A stretch of DNA of 33,231 bases from Nemertoderma westbladi (GCA_032718475.1 JAUCBJ010002812.1:1-33231), one strand, 5' to 3'. Shown: positions 22,114 through 32,026, counted from the first letter of the stretch. A program made the numbers and translations. Notes: generated by a model not told the origin, from the letters alone.

Positions 22114-24343
22114 TTACCCCATGTAGTAAGGAATATTTGGTGTTAAACTCGAGACGTGATGGTGGTGCGAGCCCACGTGATGGGGAGGGGTGTTAATAGA
22201 GGGGTTATAGTGGTTACCAGCTGGGGGTGGCACCGGCGCGGACGGCCAATACGAGTGGCTAGCCGCCCCGAATAGATGGTTCCCGGCCGAGACGCTAGGG
22301 GGCGCCATGGTGGTGGAACTCATGGAGAAGTTGGTGCGGAACGCGTGGTGGTGGTGGTAGCTCGGGAGGTACCCGAAGTCTGACTCGTGGTATTTGTAGG
22401 GGTCGGGACCGGCTGTAGCCGCCTGGCTGGCCTGAGCTAAACCAGGGAAGTCAAACTTGTAGGCGTAACGTTTGCCGTGAATTTTCGTCATGATATTTTT
22501 ATCGTAATAATATCGTAAAGCGCGACTCAGTTTATCGTAGTTCATGTTGGGTTTCGACTTTCTTTCGCCCCACTTCCGCGCAACCTCGTCCGGGTCGGTT
22601 AGTTTAAACTCGCCGTTGGTCCCCTCCCATCCGATTATAGACAGGTTGTTGGAGTCGCTTAGCAACTCGAGAAGGAACTGCCACAGTTGGATTTGTCCGG
22701 AACCCTTTGTGTAGATCGCCGGTATCCCGGGGTAACGCGGGTTCGCTGAGAATGTGAAGTTCTGGTGGCTGTACAGTCGGTATGGGTCTGAGAAATTAAT
22801 AATTAACTTAATATAATATAGTAATTTATGAAATTACCTAAGTTAAGATTATATCGGTCTTAGACAGCAATTAATTATAATTACCCGATCTAGCCTTAAA
22901 ATATAATATAAAATAATATTAAAGTCATATAATCTATAAATATTTGATTACGACTTAGATTAATAATGGAAAAATTAAAATATGAAAATAAAAGATAGTC
23001 TTTCATAAATAAAGAATGTTCAGAATTAATCAGTATAATATTGTGCAAAAAGTCAGTATTGTTCATACTTTTAACCCTTTACTTACTACGTAATCTTCAT
23101 AACGCTTGTTAACTTTGGTTTATTGTTTTGGTTCCACCAATGTGTCTCTGTAAACCTACTCAATTACTTACGTGCTCTCGTTACTCTGTTATTTTTGCAG
23201 GTTGGACCCGATTAATTCAATATGTTTATGGAGTTCTACTATGGGTGGTGGTGTTCTAACATATCCACCGGTTCCTACAGTTAGAAGTTAGACGTTAGAA
23301 GTTTATTTAGTTAGAGTTTATTTACCTTTATAATCTGTGACGTTTGTGGTCGAATTGTGATTAATTGCGTTGCCATGCCAATATGATCTGTCTTTCATTG
23401 AATCTAAAACGAAAATATATTTATTCTTGAAAGTTCTATACAGCGCGCCAAAATAAAGTAATAATTATAGCACATAATATGCATAAAAGGACGGAGAGTT
23501 AAACAAGAAAAAGTTATCGGCGTAAAATAAAACACGAAACACAAGCAGGAAACCTGAAAGCTCCTCTCTCTTGCCTGTTACCTGTAGCAGCAGGAAGGGC
23601 GCACATTAACTACCAAGTTTCAACACAATCAGTAGGAAACCTGAAAGCTCCTCTCTCTTGGCTGCTACCTGTAGCAGCAGGAAGGGCGCACATTAACTAC
23701 CAAGTTTCAACATAATCAGTAGGAAACCTGAAAGCTCCTTTCTCTTGCCTGTTACCTGTAGCAGCAGGAAGGGCGCACATTAACTACCAAGTTTCAACAC
23801 AATCAGTAGGAAACCTGAAAGCTCCTCTCTCTTGGCTGTTACCTGTAGCAGCAGGAAGGGCGCACATTAACTACCAAGTTTCAACACAATCAGTAGGAAA
23901 CCTGAAAGCTCCTCTCTCTTGGCTGCTACCTGTAGCAGCAGGAAGGGCGCACATTAACTACCAAGTTTCAACACAATCAGTAGGAAACCTGAAAGCTCCT
24001 CTCTCTTGGCTGCTACCTGTAGCAGCAGGAAGGGCGCACATTAACTACCAAGTTTCAACACAATCAGTAACTCCAAACATTTTTCGTTACCACACCAGCT
24101 AATGTAAAATTTAAAATCTAAATTTACTTCAAAATCTCTTAACGGAAAATTAGATCGACTCACAGTAAATAATATCAATTTTATTATTTAATTAATATTT
24201 TTATTATTTGTAAAAGATACGTTGGCTTGTAATTCTGGGTACAAACATATGATTAACTTACCGTAGTCCGCAGGAGATAGAAGCATCTCGCTCGCAGTGG
24301 ATGGGTATTCCGATTTAATTTGGAGGGGCAACATCTGATTCAT
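22114..24343 (-). CDS. ERG/FLI1-like: ETS-domain transcription factor, ERG/FLI/FEV subfamily (3 coding exons, 277 aa)
   Basis: A nuclear DNA-binding regulator of the ETS family, which recognises GGAA cores. The coding exons on the minus strand are 24343-24262, 23403-23326 and 22787-22114. All junctions are GT-AG, the phases fit (G|AT and G|AC codons), and together they give 834 bp ending in TAA. Residues 82-168 form a complete ETS domain, from [15 protein letters not shown] through [20 protein letters not shown] and [10 protein letters not shown] to [10 protein letters not shown], with the recognition-helix arginines in LSRALRYYY present. The tail ([43 protein letters not shown]) follows the FLI/ERG C-terminal pattern and is histidine-rich. 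Residues 1-27 include IKSE, a match to the sumoylation consensus. The ATG at 24343 has an in-frame TGA 9 bp upstream, but its context is weak (T at -3). Vertebrate ERG and FLI1 are about 450-490 residues with a Pointed domain. None is visible here, as in FEV. Another promoter or upstream exons outside the window could add one. Confidence 0.93.
23547..24068. repeat. 87-bp minisatellite, six copies, in intron 1 of the ETS gene
   Basis: Exactly six head-to-tail 87-bp units start at 23547, 23634, 23721, 23808, 23895 and 23982, filling most of the 858-bp intron. Each begins AGGAAACCTGAAAGCTCC. Units 2, 5 and 6 contain a perfect inverted repeat, GCTGCTAC-CT-GTAGCAGC. In units 1, 3 and 4 the left half reads CTGTTAC, which weakens the hairpin. 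Each unit also carries AGGAAACC and AGGAAGGG, so GGAA cores recur every few tens of bases. Confidence 0.95.
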
Positions 24344-24352
24344 GTAATATCA

Positions 24353-24660
24353 GACAAAAAGTTTAGCAAGGCAACACTTATGTGTGATTGTTTGACCAAC
24401 TGTGAATAAAATACGCTAGCGAACACTCGTAAAAGTATAGATTTTCATTGAAAATTACTTGAATTTTACTGTTCATCATCGAATTTAACTTAAAATCACA
24501 TCGGCGTTAAGATAAATCCACCAATAGGAATCCAAGAAAGAAAGGTTGAGCTTGCGAGTTGGTCCCGATTGGTTGAATGCCAGTGGCGTGTAGTATAGGA
24601 AACGGGCTTCCTCTAGGGGTATTGGACAGAATAATAACATCCTGAGGGGTGGGTGGTACC
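24353..24660 (-). promoter_or_regulatory. Presumed proximal promoter / 5' region of the ETS gene
   Basis: This is the region immediately upstream of the first coding exon, without a repeat or frame. The minus strand has CCAAT boxes at 24572-24568 and 24625-24621 and no convincing TATA box. Two ETS-type GGAA cores face each other (AGGAA on the plus strand at 24597-24601 and on the minus strand at 24612-24608), which would allow autoregulation. The transcription start is unknown. The assignment is positional inference. Confidence 0.3.
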
Positions 24661-24777
24661 AACGGTAGAAGCGTGCTGTAGGCCTACCGGTTCGGAAGCC
24701 TCCGCTATCCGTAGAGACATGCCACTACCTTCCTCGCGGTTTCCTTTGCGGAAAGTGTTCAATGCGACGCGCCGCAC

Positions 24778-25026
24778 GTCTCCAAGGAATTTGTTATCAT
24801 ATTCTTGGGCGGAGTCTCAAGGGATATTATATGTGATTATATCATATTCTTGGGCGGAGTCTCAAGGGATATTATATGTGATTATTTGTGAGTCTCCAAG
24901 GAATTTGTTATCATATTCTTGGGCGGAGTCTCAAGGGATATTATATGTGATTATTTGTGAGTCTCCAAGGAATTTGTTATCATATTCTTGGGCGGAGTCT
25001 CAAGGGATATTATGTGTGATTATTTG
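24778..25026. repeat. 69-bp minisatellite, about 3.7 copies, with dimeric unit
   Basis: Units run from GTCTCCAAGGAATTTG to ATTATTTGTGA. The second unit is shortened, starting at ATCATATTC. Each 69-bp unit is itself two diverged halves of about 35 bp: GAGTCTCCAAGGAATTTG and GAGTCTCAAGGGATATTA begin the two halves. Since 69 is a multiple of three, a repetitive 124-codon frame (24653-25027, plus strand) stays open. I regard it as non-coding. Confidence 0.9.
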
Positions 25027-25232
25027 AGTGTTTAAATTCAATTGTTACTAATCGTATATAAATTGATGATTCGAGAACTTTGATATGGAGAATGTAAATT
25101 ATATAATACCATATAGAGAGATAAGGCCTACTAATCCACTATAAATTTACTTGCATCAGTTATATAACTACAGATAGTAACAATGTGTTGGAAATCTGTG
25201 TTTTTCGATGTGTTTGTTATTATACATTTATA

Positions 25233-25530
25233 GGAAGGGATCTAGGGGTCTTAACCTCGAATAATAAGTTTATTTTACCGAAAATAACTTATCTTTTATT
25301 GGCGCAATTGTAGGACTAATCCTATCACATGCGTACTTTTTAACCGGGAAGTGTACAAATTTAGGAATCGCGTAATTTTTAATGAAATTAATATCTCATA
25401 TCTCTCCAAACCACGTACGCGTTTCTACCTTACTGGGTCTCTTCAGCGTGGTGTCGGAATCCGACACCACGCTCCACCAAAATAAACTTATCATTCGAGG
25501 TTAAGACCCCTAGATCGCTAGATCCCTTCC
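25233..25530. mobile_element. MITE with TA target duplication (mariner-like ends)
   Basis: The left end TA|GGAAGGGATCTAG and GGGTCTTAACCTCGAAT recurs in inverted orientation at the right end, which closes with CCCTTCC|TA. The inverted repeats cover about 45-50 bp and extend into AATAAACTTAT. The right copy has an extra CGATCTAG, a short internal duplication. TA on both sides (25231-25232 and 25531-25532) fits a Tc1/mariner-type target. The 298-bp element has no coding frame. Near its right end is the perfect palindrome at 25446-25472. Confidence 0.8.
25446..25472. repeat. 27-bp perfect palindrome inside the MITE
   Basis: GCGTGGTGTCGGA and its exact reverse complement TCCGACACCACGC are separated by a single A. 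The 13-bp arms could extrude as a tight cruciform or fold in RNA. Perfect preservation in an otherwise drifting non-coding element is notable. Confidence 0.95.
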
Positions 25531-26004
25531 TACAGTATAAATATATAACTACAGTGTGTACTGTATTACCGCTTGCTACCGGTATTTATGATAAAGTTGA
25601 GAATGAATTGAAAATAAATGAGTTTTGACTATAAACTCTACCGGTAGTGTCACCGGTAGCGTCGTTACTGATATATTGGTAGGGCTGGCATTTGGTTCAC
25701 CTGCGGAGAAAATTAGTGTTTCAATCAAAAATAAGTTTGTGTAAAAAAATATACTATCCCCCAACAGTGCTGGCTGGGCTATTAATTGAAAAGCAGAAGA
25801 AAAATGTCCTGGAATTTGGATGTATTTTACTCGAAAATACCAAGACACATTCTAAAAAAAGCAAAATAAAACACCATAAAATTGGTAAAATTTGTAAACT
25901 TACAGTAGTCTTGGTTGAAAACTAAAAAAAAAGTTAGAAACAATGTATTATTTAGGCATTTGTTTTTCTTCGAATTTGCCGAAAGTTGTTAGAAATTGAG
26001 GCCA

Positions 26005-26050
26005 GTACCATCTGAGGTACGTGCCGCGTACCATCTGAGGTACATACCGC
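26005..26050. repeat. Two 23-bp direct repeats, each palindromic
   Basis: GTACCATCTGAGGTAC occurs at 26005 and 26028. Each copy contains the inverted repeat GTACC/GGTAC around ATCTGA and is followed by a CCGC-ending spacer. It could be a small binding-site pair, but nothing nearby shows a role. Confidence 0.85.
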
Positions 26051-26429
26051 AAAAAACATTTATTGAGTTCTGGGTTTGAATAATTTTTAACCCAACGGCA
26101 AACCCATCGATTTTGGAAGGAAGTTTTAATATTAAGATACTTCCTGGGGCCCTTTTTATTCGCGGCCGCTTTGGGCTGTTTCGGAACTTATTAGTTGTCT
26201 GACTTCCCAGTCATCAGTTTGTTGAATCATTCCGGTAGGAACTAAACGAGCCTATATTGTGTGCGATAGTCGATACTCACTATTTCAATCCATATCAGAT
26301 TAAAAGGTTCGTAACTGCTGGTGAAGCAATAATTCAGAAAAATTACGAAAGTTATTTTTATATTTTTAGTTTATTTCCTTATGTTTTAAGCATCCATATA
26401 ATATACAATAAATAAAATATTTAATAAAC

Positions 26430-26656
26430 GGTTATTCTGACTCCTTCGAATTCACATCTCTTCGGAGGTCCTGGGTTCGATCCCACCACAGGGGTCAGGA
26501 TAGTTTTTATTTCGTCGAGAATGCTAAAAGACCTACTCAGGGCGGATCTTTGTCGTCGCTTCCTTAATGGTAGATAAATGAGTACCAGTTACCTCTTGGG
26601 AGTATAGTTCTTGGGGGGATCAAACTGGAAATAAATCGACTTTGTGTGCAATTTGG
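26430..26656 (+). mobile_element. tRNA-derived SINE, plus orientation
   Basis: A tRNA-like head carries the B-box GGGTTCGATCCC (about 26472-26483), preceded by AATTCACATCTC, with an eroded A-box. A body follows with GATAAATGAG, CTTGGGAGTATAGT and ACTGGAAATAAATCG. The same ordered landmarks occur in the opposite-strand copy at 26903-27140, so the two are members of one family. The 3' end runs directly into the 32-bp tandem repeat. It is non-coding and depends on a LINE for mobility. Confidence 0.7.
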
Positions 26657-26795
26657 AATTAAATTATGGTACTGCTGTGGGTTGTAGCAATTAAATTATG
26701 GTACTACTGTGGGTTGTAGCAGTTAAATTATGGTACTACTGTGGGTTGTAGCAATTAAATTATGGTACTACTGTGGGTTGTTGTAGCAATTAAAG
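26657..26795. repeat. 32-bp minisatellite, 4.3 copies, at a SINE 3' end
   Basis: AATTAAATTATGGTACTACT followed by GTGGGTTGTAGC repeats at 26657, 26689, 26721, 26753 and 26788. The fourth unit carries a 3-bp insertion. The array begins right at the end of the plus-strand SINE. Confidence 0.93.
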
Positions 26796-26902
26796 TAACT
26801 ATTTCTGTTACTTACAATATTAGTCATACAGTATTTATCCATTACCTATTTACTTTTTTTATATTGTTAATAAGTTATATAAAGTAAAAAAAGTAAATTT
26901 TC

Positions 26903-27140
26903 TTCGGCCGCTAGGCCCAGGGATTACACGCACAAAGTCTAACGACTTATTTCCAGTGCGACTTTACTCCCCAGAGAAAACTCCAGTTCTCATTTAGCTA
27001 CCACCCAAGGATGCAAGGCCTGGCTGGTTCCTTTAAAGTATTCGTGCCGAAACGAAAACTGCCCTGGCCCATTGAGGATCGAACCCACGACCTACGGGAG
27101 ATGTGAATTAAATGCAACCACTACAACTACATGAAACCCC
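26903..27140 (-). mobile_element. tRNA-derived SINE, minus orientation
   Basis: On the minus strand a tRNA-like head has an A-box-like TGTAGTGGTTGCA, then AATTCACATCTCCC and the B-box GGGTTCGATCC. The body shows GGTAGCTAAATGAG, CTCTGGGGAGTAAAGT and ACTGGAAATAAGTCG, then ACTTTGTGCGTG and a GC-rich end near GGCCTAGCGGCCG. It is better preserved than the plus-strand copy. The split A and B boxes would make an internal RNA polymerase III promoter. I do not think it is a functional tRNA: the stems do not pair well. Confidence 0.75.
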
Positions 27141-27711
27141 CTTGTATAAGGTACTGTATATTGTCCTGATATAGGCTTTTGTTTTAATTTCAAGATAGAA
27201 ATTCAATATATTTTTTACTTTTTTTCTATAATTGTATACTGCGGCGTCGTTAGTGGAATACAAATCAAATCAATGAGCTCGTTAGAGCTCCTATATTTTT
27301 CCATATAAGTATATCACAATGAGTGAATGTATTAGCAGATTACTGCACCAGTGAACGTTTATTTGCAAATTGTATGTGTTTTTTAGGGACAGGTAGATGG
27401 TGCATTAATCAATAACAGTAGTTATTATCGTAAAAGGAGAAGAAGAAATCAGTAGCCTAGCTAGTGTTGCTCCTTCACTTTCCTTTTCGATGAAGTTTGT
27501 TGTGATATACAGAATAATCAATTGTTTGGTGACGTCATCTCACGGCCGGAAGTATATCCTGCGACTTGTTGCGCTTTCGGTGTATAAATTTAATTTTTTT
27601 TTTCAATAATTGGTCTGGCTGACAATCTGAATATTTTAGTTTATAAAAGGGGTTGCTAAAAAAATAATAATTTATTAGAATGTGACGAAGAAAATTATTT
27701 CACTACCAATG

Positions 27712-27831
27712 CCATAGCTATACTAACCATAGCTATGCTAACCATAGCTATGCTAACCATAGCTATGCTAACCATAGCTATGCTAACCATAGCTATACTA
27801 ATCCTAGCTATATTAATCATAGCTATACTAA
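27712..27831. repeat. 15-bp tandem repeat, 8 copies
   Basis: CCATAGCTATGCTAA and close variants repeat from 27712. The last two units have diverged (TCCTAGCTATATTAA, TCATAGCTATACTAA). Each unit contains the palindrome ATAGCTAT. Confidence 0.93.
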
Positions 27832-27840
27832 TACTTGAGA

Positions 27841-29213
27841 AAGAAGTTCCTAAATTATTCATCACGTCATAATTAATTATTATAAATAAATTTGAAGTAT
27901 CTGTGAATTAAATAGTAGCTACGTGTTCTGTTACACACCGATGGCCTCATATATTATATTATAGGCCCCACTCACTGACTCACATCACATCAATTGCATT
28001 AAACCCTCCAAAAAGGCTCACTCCTAGTCAGCCAACCTACAATAATTAGAGCAATCAGCTCACGGCCTGATAGGCCTATTGCTTTGGTTACCGAAGAGAC
28101 TCAATGACAATGGCACCGATCAATCGTAAAGAGTTCGCATTACCGGTACAAAATATTTTTTATGGGCCATTAACCCAGGATTATATCTTTCCTGCTAGCC
28201 TATTTTTTTGCTTTTGCAGTAGTTGTAGGGTATTCCAGGTTGGTTTGGGTGAGTGATTCACTCCCGTAAGGGACTATACCGGGACATCCGGATTAAAATG
28301 GTTTTGTACATGGTTAGTTTTAACCTAAAGTTAACCAAACAACTATTTTTTTAATGGTGTTTGTCGTAATAGCGCATTTTAATAATGAACTAATGTTTTC
28401 TAGTCGAAAATGAAATTTATTTAATTCATCTATTTCTGAGAAATTACGTTGTTAAACAGATTGAATATTTATTCTAGTTTTCATCACTAAGTGATGAAAT
28501 TATATAAATAGAAAATAATTTAAAAAATTTAAAAAATTTAAAAAATAATTAGAAAATATAAATATCTAGGCATAATAAAATAATTTGTCTTCAATACGTT
28601 AATTAAAATTCATTATAAAATGAAATAAATTGTTATACCAATCAATGTAAATGAATACATTTTAGACTCAACAGTGAATATTTTTTGCAAAAACATAAAT
28701 AAATTATCAATAATTCTGATCTCATAAATTATAAGAAAGCAACGTAATTTAGAAGAACTTACCAAAAATTATAAAAATTTGATACTAAAAGTGTGACCCT
28801 CAAGCTGTATTGTGTGACCCTCACGCATTGTATCGATTTAACAGACGAAGCGTTTATGTTAAGTTAGGTTGAGTTACTTCTTATACCTCTAGTAAATTAT
28901 ACGGAATGATAGGGGGGCATCGAAAGGAAGTTCTTAAGTGGTGAGCAAATACATGTCAGGATGCGATAGCGGATAGCAAACCGAAAATCGGTTATTGGAC
29001 TAGCTTCCGCATCAAACTCACAGACGAAATCACATATTTTTATCTTGATAAAATTATTTTTGTTGTATTTAATTTCAATATTGTTTTATTATTTCCATTA
29101 TTGTTATCAACAATTCAATTTTTAATCAGAAACTAGAAATATATTACCTGTCTTTGCATTGCATTAACTAACATTATATGTGGTGTTCGGCGTGTTCCCG
29201 ATCCAAATGTATC
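27841..29213. other. AT-rich intergenic DNA, nothing recognised
   Basis: No frame with a domain, no RNA gene and no transposon ends that I can support. Small AT-rich direct repeats occur (TTTAAAAAA near 28515) and a doubled GTGTGACCCTCA at about 28792 and 28812. Confidence 0.5.
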
Positions 29214-29590
29214 GGTATGTATGTATGCATGTATCTTAAAATATATGCACTACTTGTATACAAATATATACACCACAGGAATGTATGTATGTATGTATGC
29301 ATGTATCTTAAAATATATGCACTACTTGTATACAAATATATACACCACAGGAATGTATGTATGTATGAATGTATCTTAAAATATATGCACTACTTGTATA
29401 CAAATATATACACCACAGGAATGTATGTATGTATGCATGTATCTTAAAATATATGCACTACTTGTATACAAATATATACACCACAGGAATGTATGTATGT
29501 ATGCATGTATCTTAAAATATATGCACTACTTGTATACAAATATATACACCACATGAATGTATGTATGTATGTATGAATGTATGTATGTGC
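29214..29590. repeat. Compound minisatellite (GTAT runs plus about 68-bp unit), about 5 copies
   Basis: Each unit has a variable GTAT microsatellite followed by CTTAAAATATATGCAC, TACTTGTATACAAATATATA and CACCACAGGAAT. The CTTAAAA landmark occurs at 29235, 29307, 29375, 29443 and 29511, giving spacings of 72, 68, 68 and 68 bp. One extra GTAT explains the 72. Open frames on both strands here are repeat artefacts. Confidence 0.93.
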
Positions 29591-31011
29591 ACTCAAATTT
29601 AAGTTCTTACTATCATAATTACTGAACATTTATATTATGGACATAATAAGTAACCCAAGCTAATTCAATAGTGGCTACATGGACATACAATAAGGCGGAG
29701 ATTATTGTGAGAAAGTCATTCTAACTTCGTAATATAAAAACGGGGAAAGGCCCCCGTTATTCGGAACTAATTGACCGTAAGACCAAACAGTAAACATTTC
29801 TTATATTATTCGGACGCGACACGCGTTCATCCAATTTGCGAGCGGCGCTCACTGACAAGATGACCTGCCCAATTTTCCTATTTTCTCTCTACTGTAGTCG
29901 CTTGTTTACTATTTGATGAGAGAAGAGAACGACTAGAGTGGCTCCTGGCAGCATAAAGAGGCGGAGTTACGCCAAACTAATCGTGTATTTAGGCTACGTT
30001 AGGCCAAAAATTAAGCGCGCATCTATATATCTGTACAGCAGTACGCCAGGCGTGGGACCATAATTCTATTTATTACTCAGTTCCTTCCTGGTAGCTGGCC
30101 GTGTGACCGAGGATAGTTTGCTTTAATTACCTAATACGCTAATGATCTTGTTAGGGGTATGAAAAAGTAGTTGCAGCTTGCTATTATTATCTACTAGCTG
30201 TTATCTGACTGCTGCTTCCTTTGTGTACCAGTAGCTATAGCTAGGGGTAATTAGTGCCTCACTCTATATATTGCTAAATTTACTTATATTTCTGTGTTTT
30301 TCTGTTTTTGTTGTCGGATTCTGACAGTTTTTTTGACATGATAAGAATCTCATTGAATCTTTAAACATACGAAACTCTATGATTTTGTACTTTCCTTTCT
30401 TTGAACTACGAACTATTTACTGTTTAGCTTTCCATAGATGTTAATTCTGATGATGTAGATGCATTAAAATTAATTAGGTCAAAAAGATGGATCTTGTTCT
30501 AAATTGAATACACTGTATTATATTTTGAATCAGAAGATTTCAGTAATCGTGTGTACCATGAATCAGAGGTAGAAACCCCCACGGCTCTTCTCTCTAAGAC
30601 GACTGCATATGCTATATGTAAGACAGGGATGAGGGATGACGCCACACTAACTCCCAAGTTTGATATCATTAACTATAGTATTATATTATTGTTTATTAAA
30701 ATTCGGACGAGCCGATATGAGTAAAATAGAGTGGTATTAATTATGATGAAATTGCACGACATCAATTAAAATTTAAGGTTTGGAACCATGCCAGCAAGAT
30801 GAGATCCTAAAGTAGGTCCTAAATATATAAGATAAACAGGTTAAAACCAGCGGACTAAGAGGCGGACTAAGAGGTAGTTACGTCTAATCCAGAGCCAGAG
30901 TCTAATCAGCTTTGAAGTCCTTGATGGTTTTTATTTTAGTTGCAAATGCTACGTTGGAGTTGAAGCAGTTGGAAATAAAGTTCATATTGCCTATATCAGT
31001 ACATGTAGGAA
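29591..31011. other. Intergenic DNA, nothing recognised
   Basis: No supported gene. A short duplicated GCGGACTAAGAG lies near 30850. Confidence 0.5.
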
Positions 31012-31261
31012 GGAGTCCGCACAATTGCGACCCGGTCAATTGCGACCCGGACAATTGCGACCCGGACAATTGCGACCCGGACAATTGCGACCCGGACAAT
31101 TGCGACCCGGACAATTGCGACCCGGTCAATTGCGACGTATGTTTTTAAATAAAAATTTTGGGTCGCAATTGTCCGGATCGCAATTGTCGGGGTCGCAATT
31201 GTCGGGGTCGCAATTGTCAATTATAACTTTTTGTTGGGCACAGCATTTGCAAAGTCGGCAA

Positions 31262-31330
31262 TGACGCCCAGGTGGGATCGAACTGGTGACCTCCGAGTTG
31301 GAAGTCTGTCCTACCTAAATGGCTAAATTG
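31262..31330 (-). other. tRNA-like module, left arm of the foldback-like element
   Basis: On the minus strand this has an A-box-like start (TTTAGCCATTTAGGTAGG), the anticodon-loop-like CAGACTTCCAACTCGGAGG and the B-box-like AGTTCGATCCC. The loop would present UCC (glycine), but the stems pair poorly. It is probably a tRNA relic or SINE head rather than a tRNA gene. Confidence 0.55.
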
Positions 31331-31577
31331 CTACCTCATTCCTACCTATGTAACCGTCCTACCTAAATTAGTAGCTAGAGTTTATAATTAATCATTGTGG
31401 TCGTGATGGTTCATGGTTAATGTACACTACCCTTTCATTGTAGCAGCGAGTGGTTAAAGACGTCCAAGTACTGTAGGGTTGAGCAAAGTGACAGCAGATG
31501 ATGGTATTGACAGTTGGGGAGGTAAATTGCGGACATAAAAGGTATCAGATAGTATTTCCAGGTCTATCCTTTACCTG

Positions 31578-31649
31578 AGCCGCTAGCTGAATGGTTAGAG
31601 CCTCAGACTTCCAATCCGGAGGTCACCAGTTCGATCCCACCTGGGCGTC
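31578..31649 (+). other. tRNA-like module, right arm of the foldback-like element
   Basis: A 72-bp stretch with the A-box TAGCTGAATGGTTAGAG, the loop region CAGACTTCCAATCCGGAGG and the B-box AGTTCGATCCC. It resembles tRNA-Gly(UCC) in layout. It is the mirror partner of 31262-31330, and identity is highest from CAGACTTCCAA to the end and on through TGCCCAACAA. The A-box half has diverged between the two. The T-stem does not pair properly, so I do not call a functional tRNA. Confidence 0.6.
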
Positions 31650-32026
31650 ATTGCCGACTTTGCAAAGCTGTGCCCAACAAACAGTTATAATAATATGAAA
31701 CCACTCACTTTCACCCATAACACCAATAATAAGCAATTGTCAATGATATACATTACATCTTTTTATCTGGATCCGGACATTTGCGACCCGGTCAATTGCT
31801 ACCCATACATTTTTTAAAATCATGGGTCGCAATTGACCGGGTCGCAATTGACCGGGTCGCAATTGTCCGGGTCGCAATTGTCCAGGTCGCTATTGTCCTA
31901 ACATCATGTAGGAACTCCTAATGATAATCTAGAGACCATTTCTCTGTGTCCGTATTTATTGACAACAAGAGATAACAAGAACCCGTTTTTTTCACTTCTA
32001 CAGAAGAAGCCATGTGCCAATATATC

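Larger units (their letters stand above)
31012..31904. mobile_element. Foldback-like inverted-repeat element with tRNA-like arms
   Basis: An 893-bp structure bounded by the direct repeat CATGTAGGAA (31002-31011 and 31905-31914), consistent with a 10-bp target-site duplication. From the outside inward, each arm holds four parts. First is an array of the 15-bp unit CAATTGCGACCCGGA (left 31022-31136, right 31823-31899 in reverse). Second is an AT-rich spacer with TTTTTAAA. Third is a shorter array in the opposite orientation (left 31160-31218, right 31775-31803). Fourth is a tRNA-like module beginning beside TGTTGGGCACAGC. The right arm mirrors the left, with a roughly 250-bp unrelated middle. 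No transposase frame is present. Foldback elements are known to have long inverted ends built of tandem repeats. The tRNA-like modules are not a standard part of that class. Confidence 0.75.

Noticed and set aside
23547-24068. Regular repeats considered as a CRISPR array
   Set aside because: The whole 87-bp unit is repeated with no unique spacers, in a eukaryotic intron, without cas genes. The same reasoning rejects the 63-, 32-, 22- and 15-bp arrays.
24653-25027. 124-codon frame over the 69-bp minisatellite
   Set aside because: Its length comes from the frame-preserving repeat. The start is in unrelated sequence and there is no recognisable domain.
30902-31264. Repetitive frames on both strands over the CAATTGCGACCCGGA arrays
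   Set aside because: The 15-bp period is five codons, so every frame without a stop stays open. The region is explained by the foldback-like element.
31578-31649. Functional tRNA-Gly gene
   Set aside because: A and B boxes are present, but the T-stem and anticodon stem have mismatches and no paired acceptor ends are evident. The module is embedded in an inverted-repeat element.
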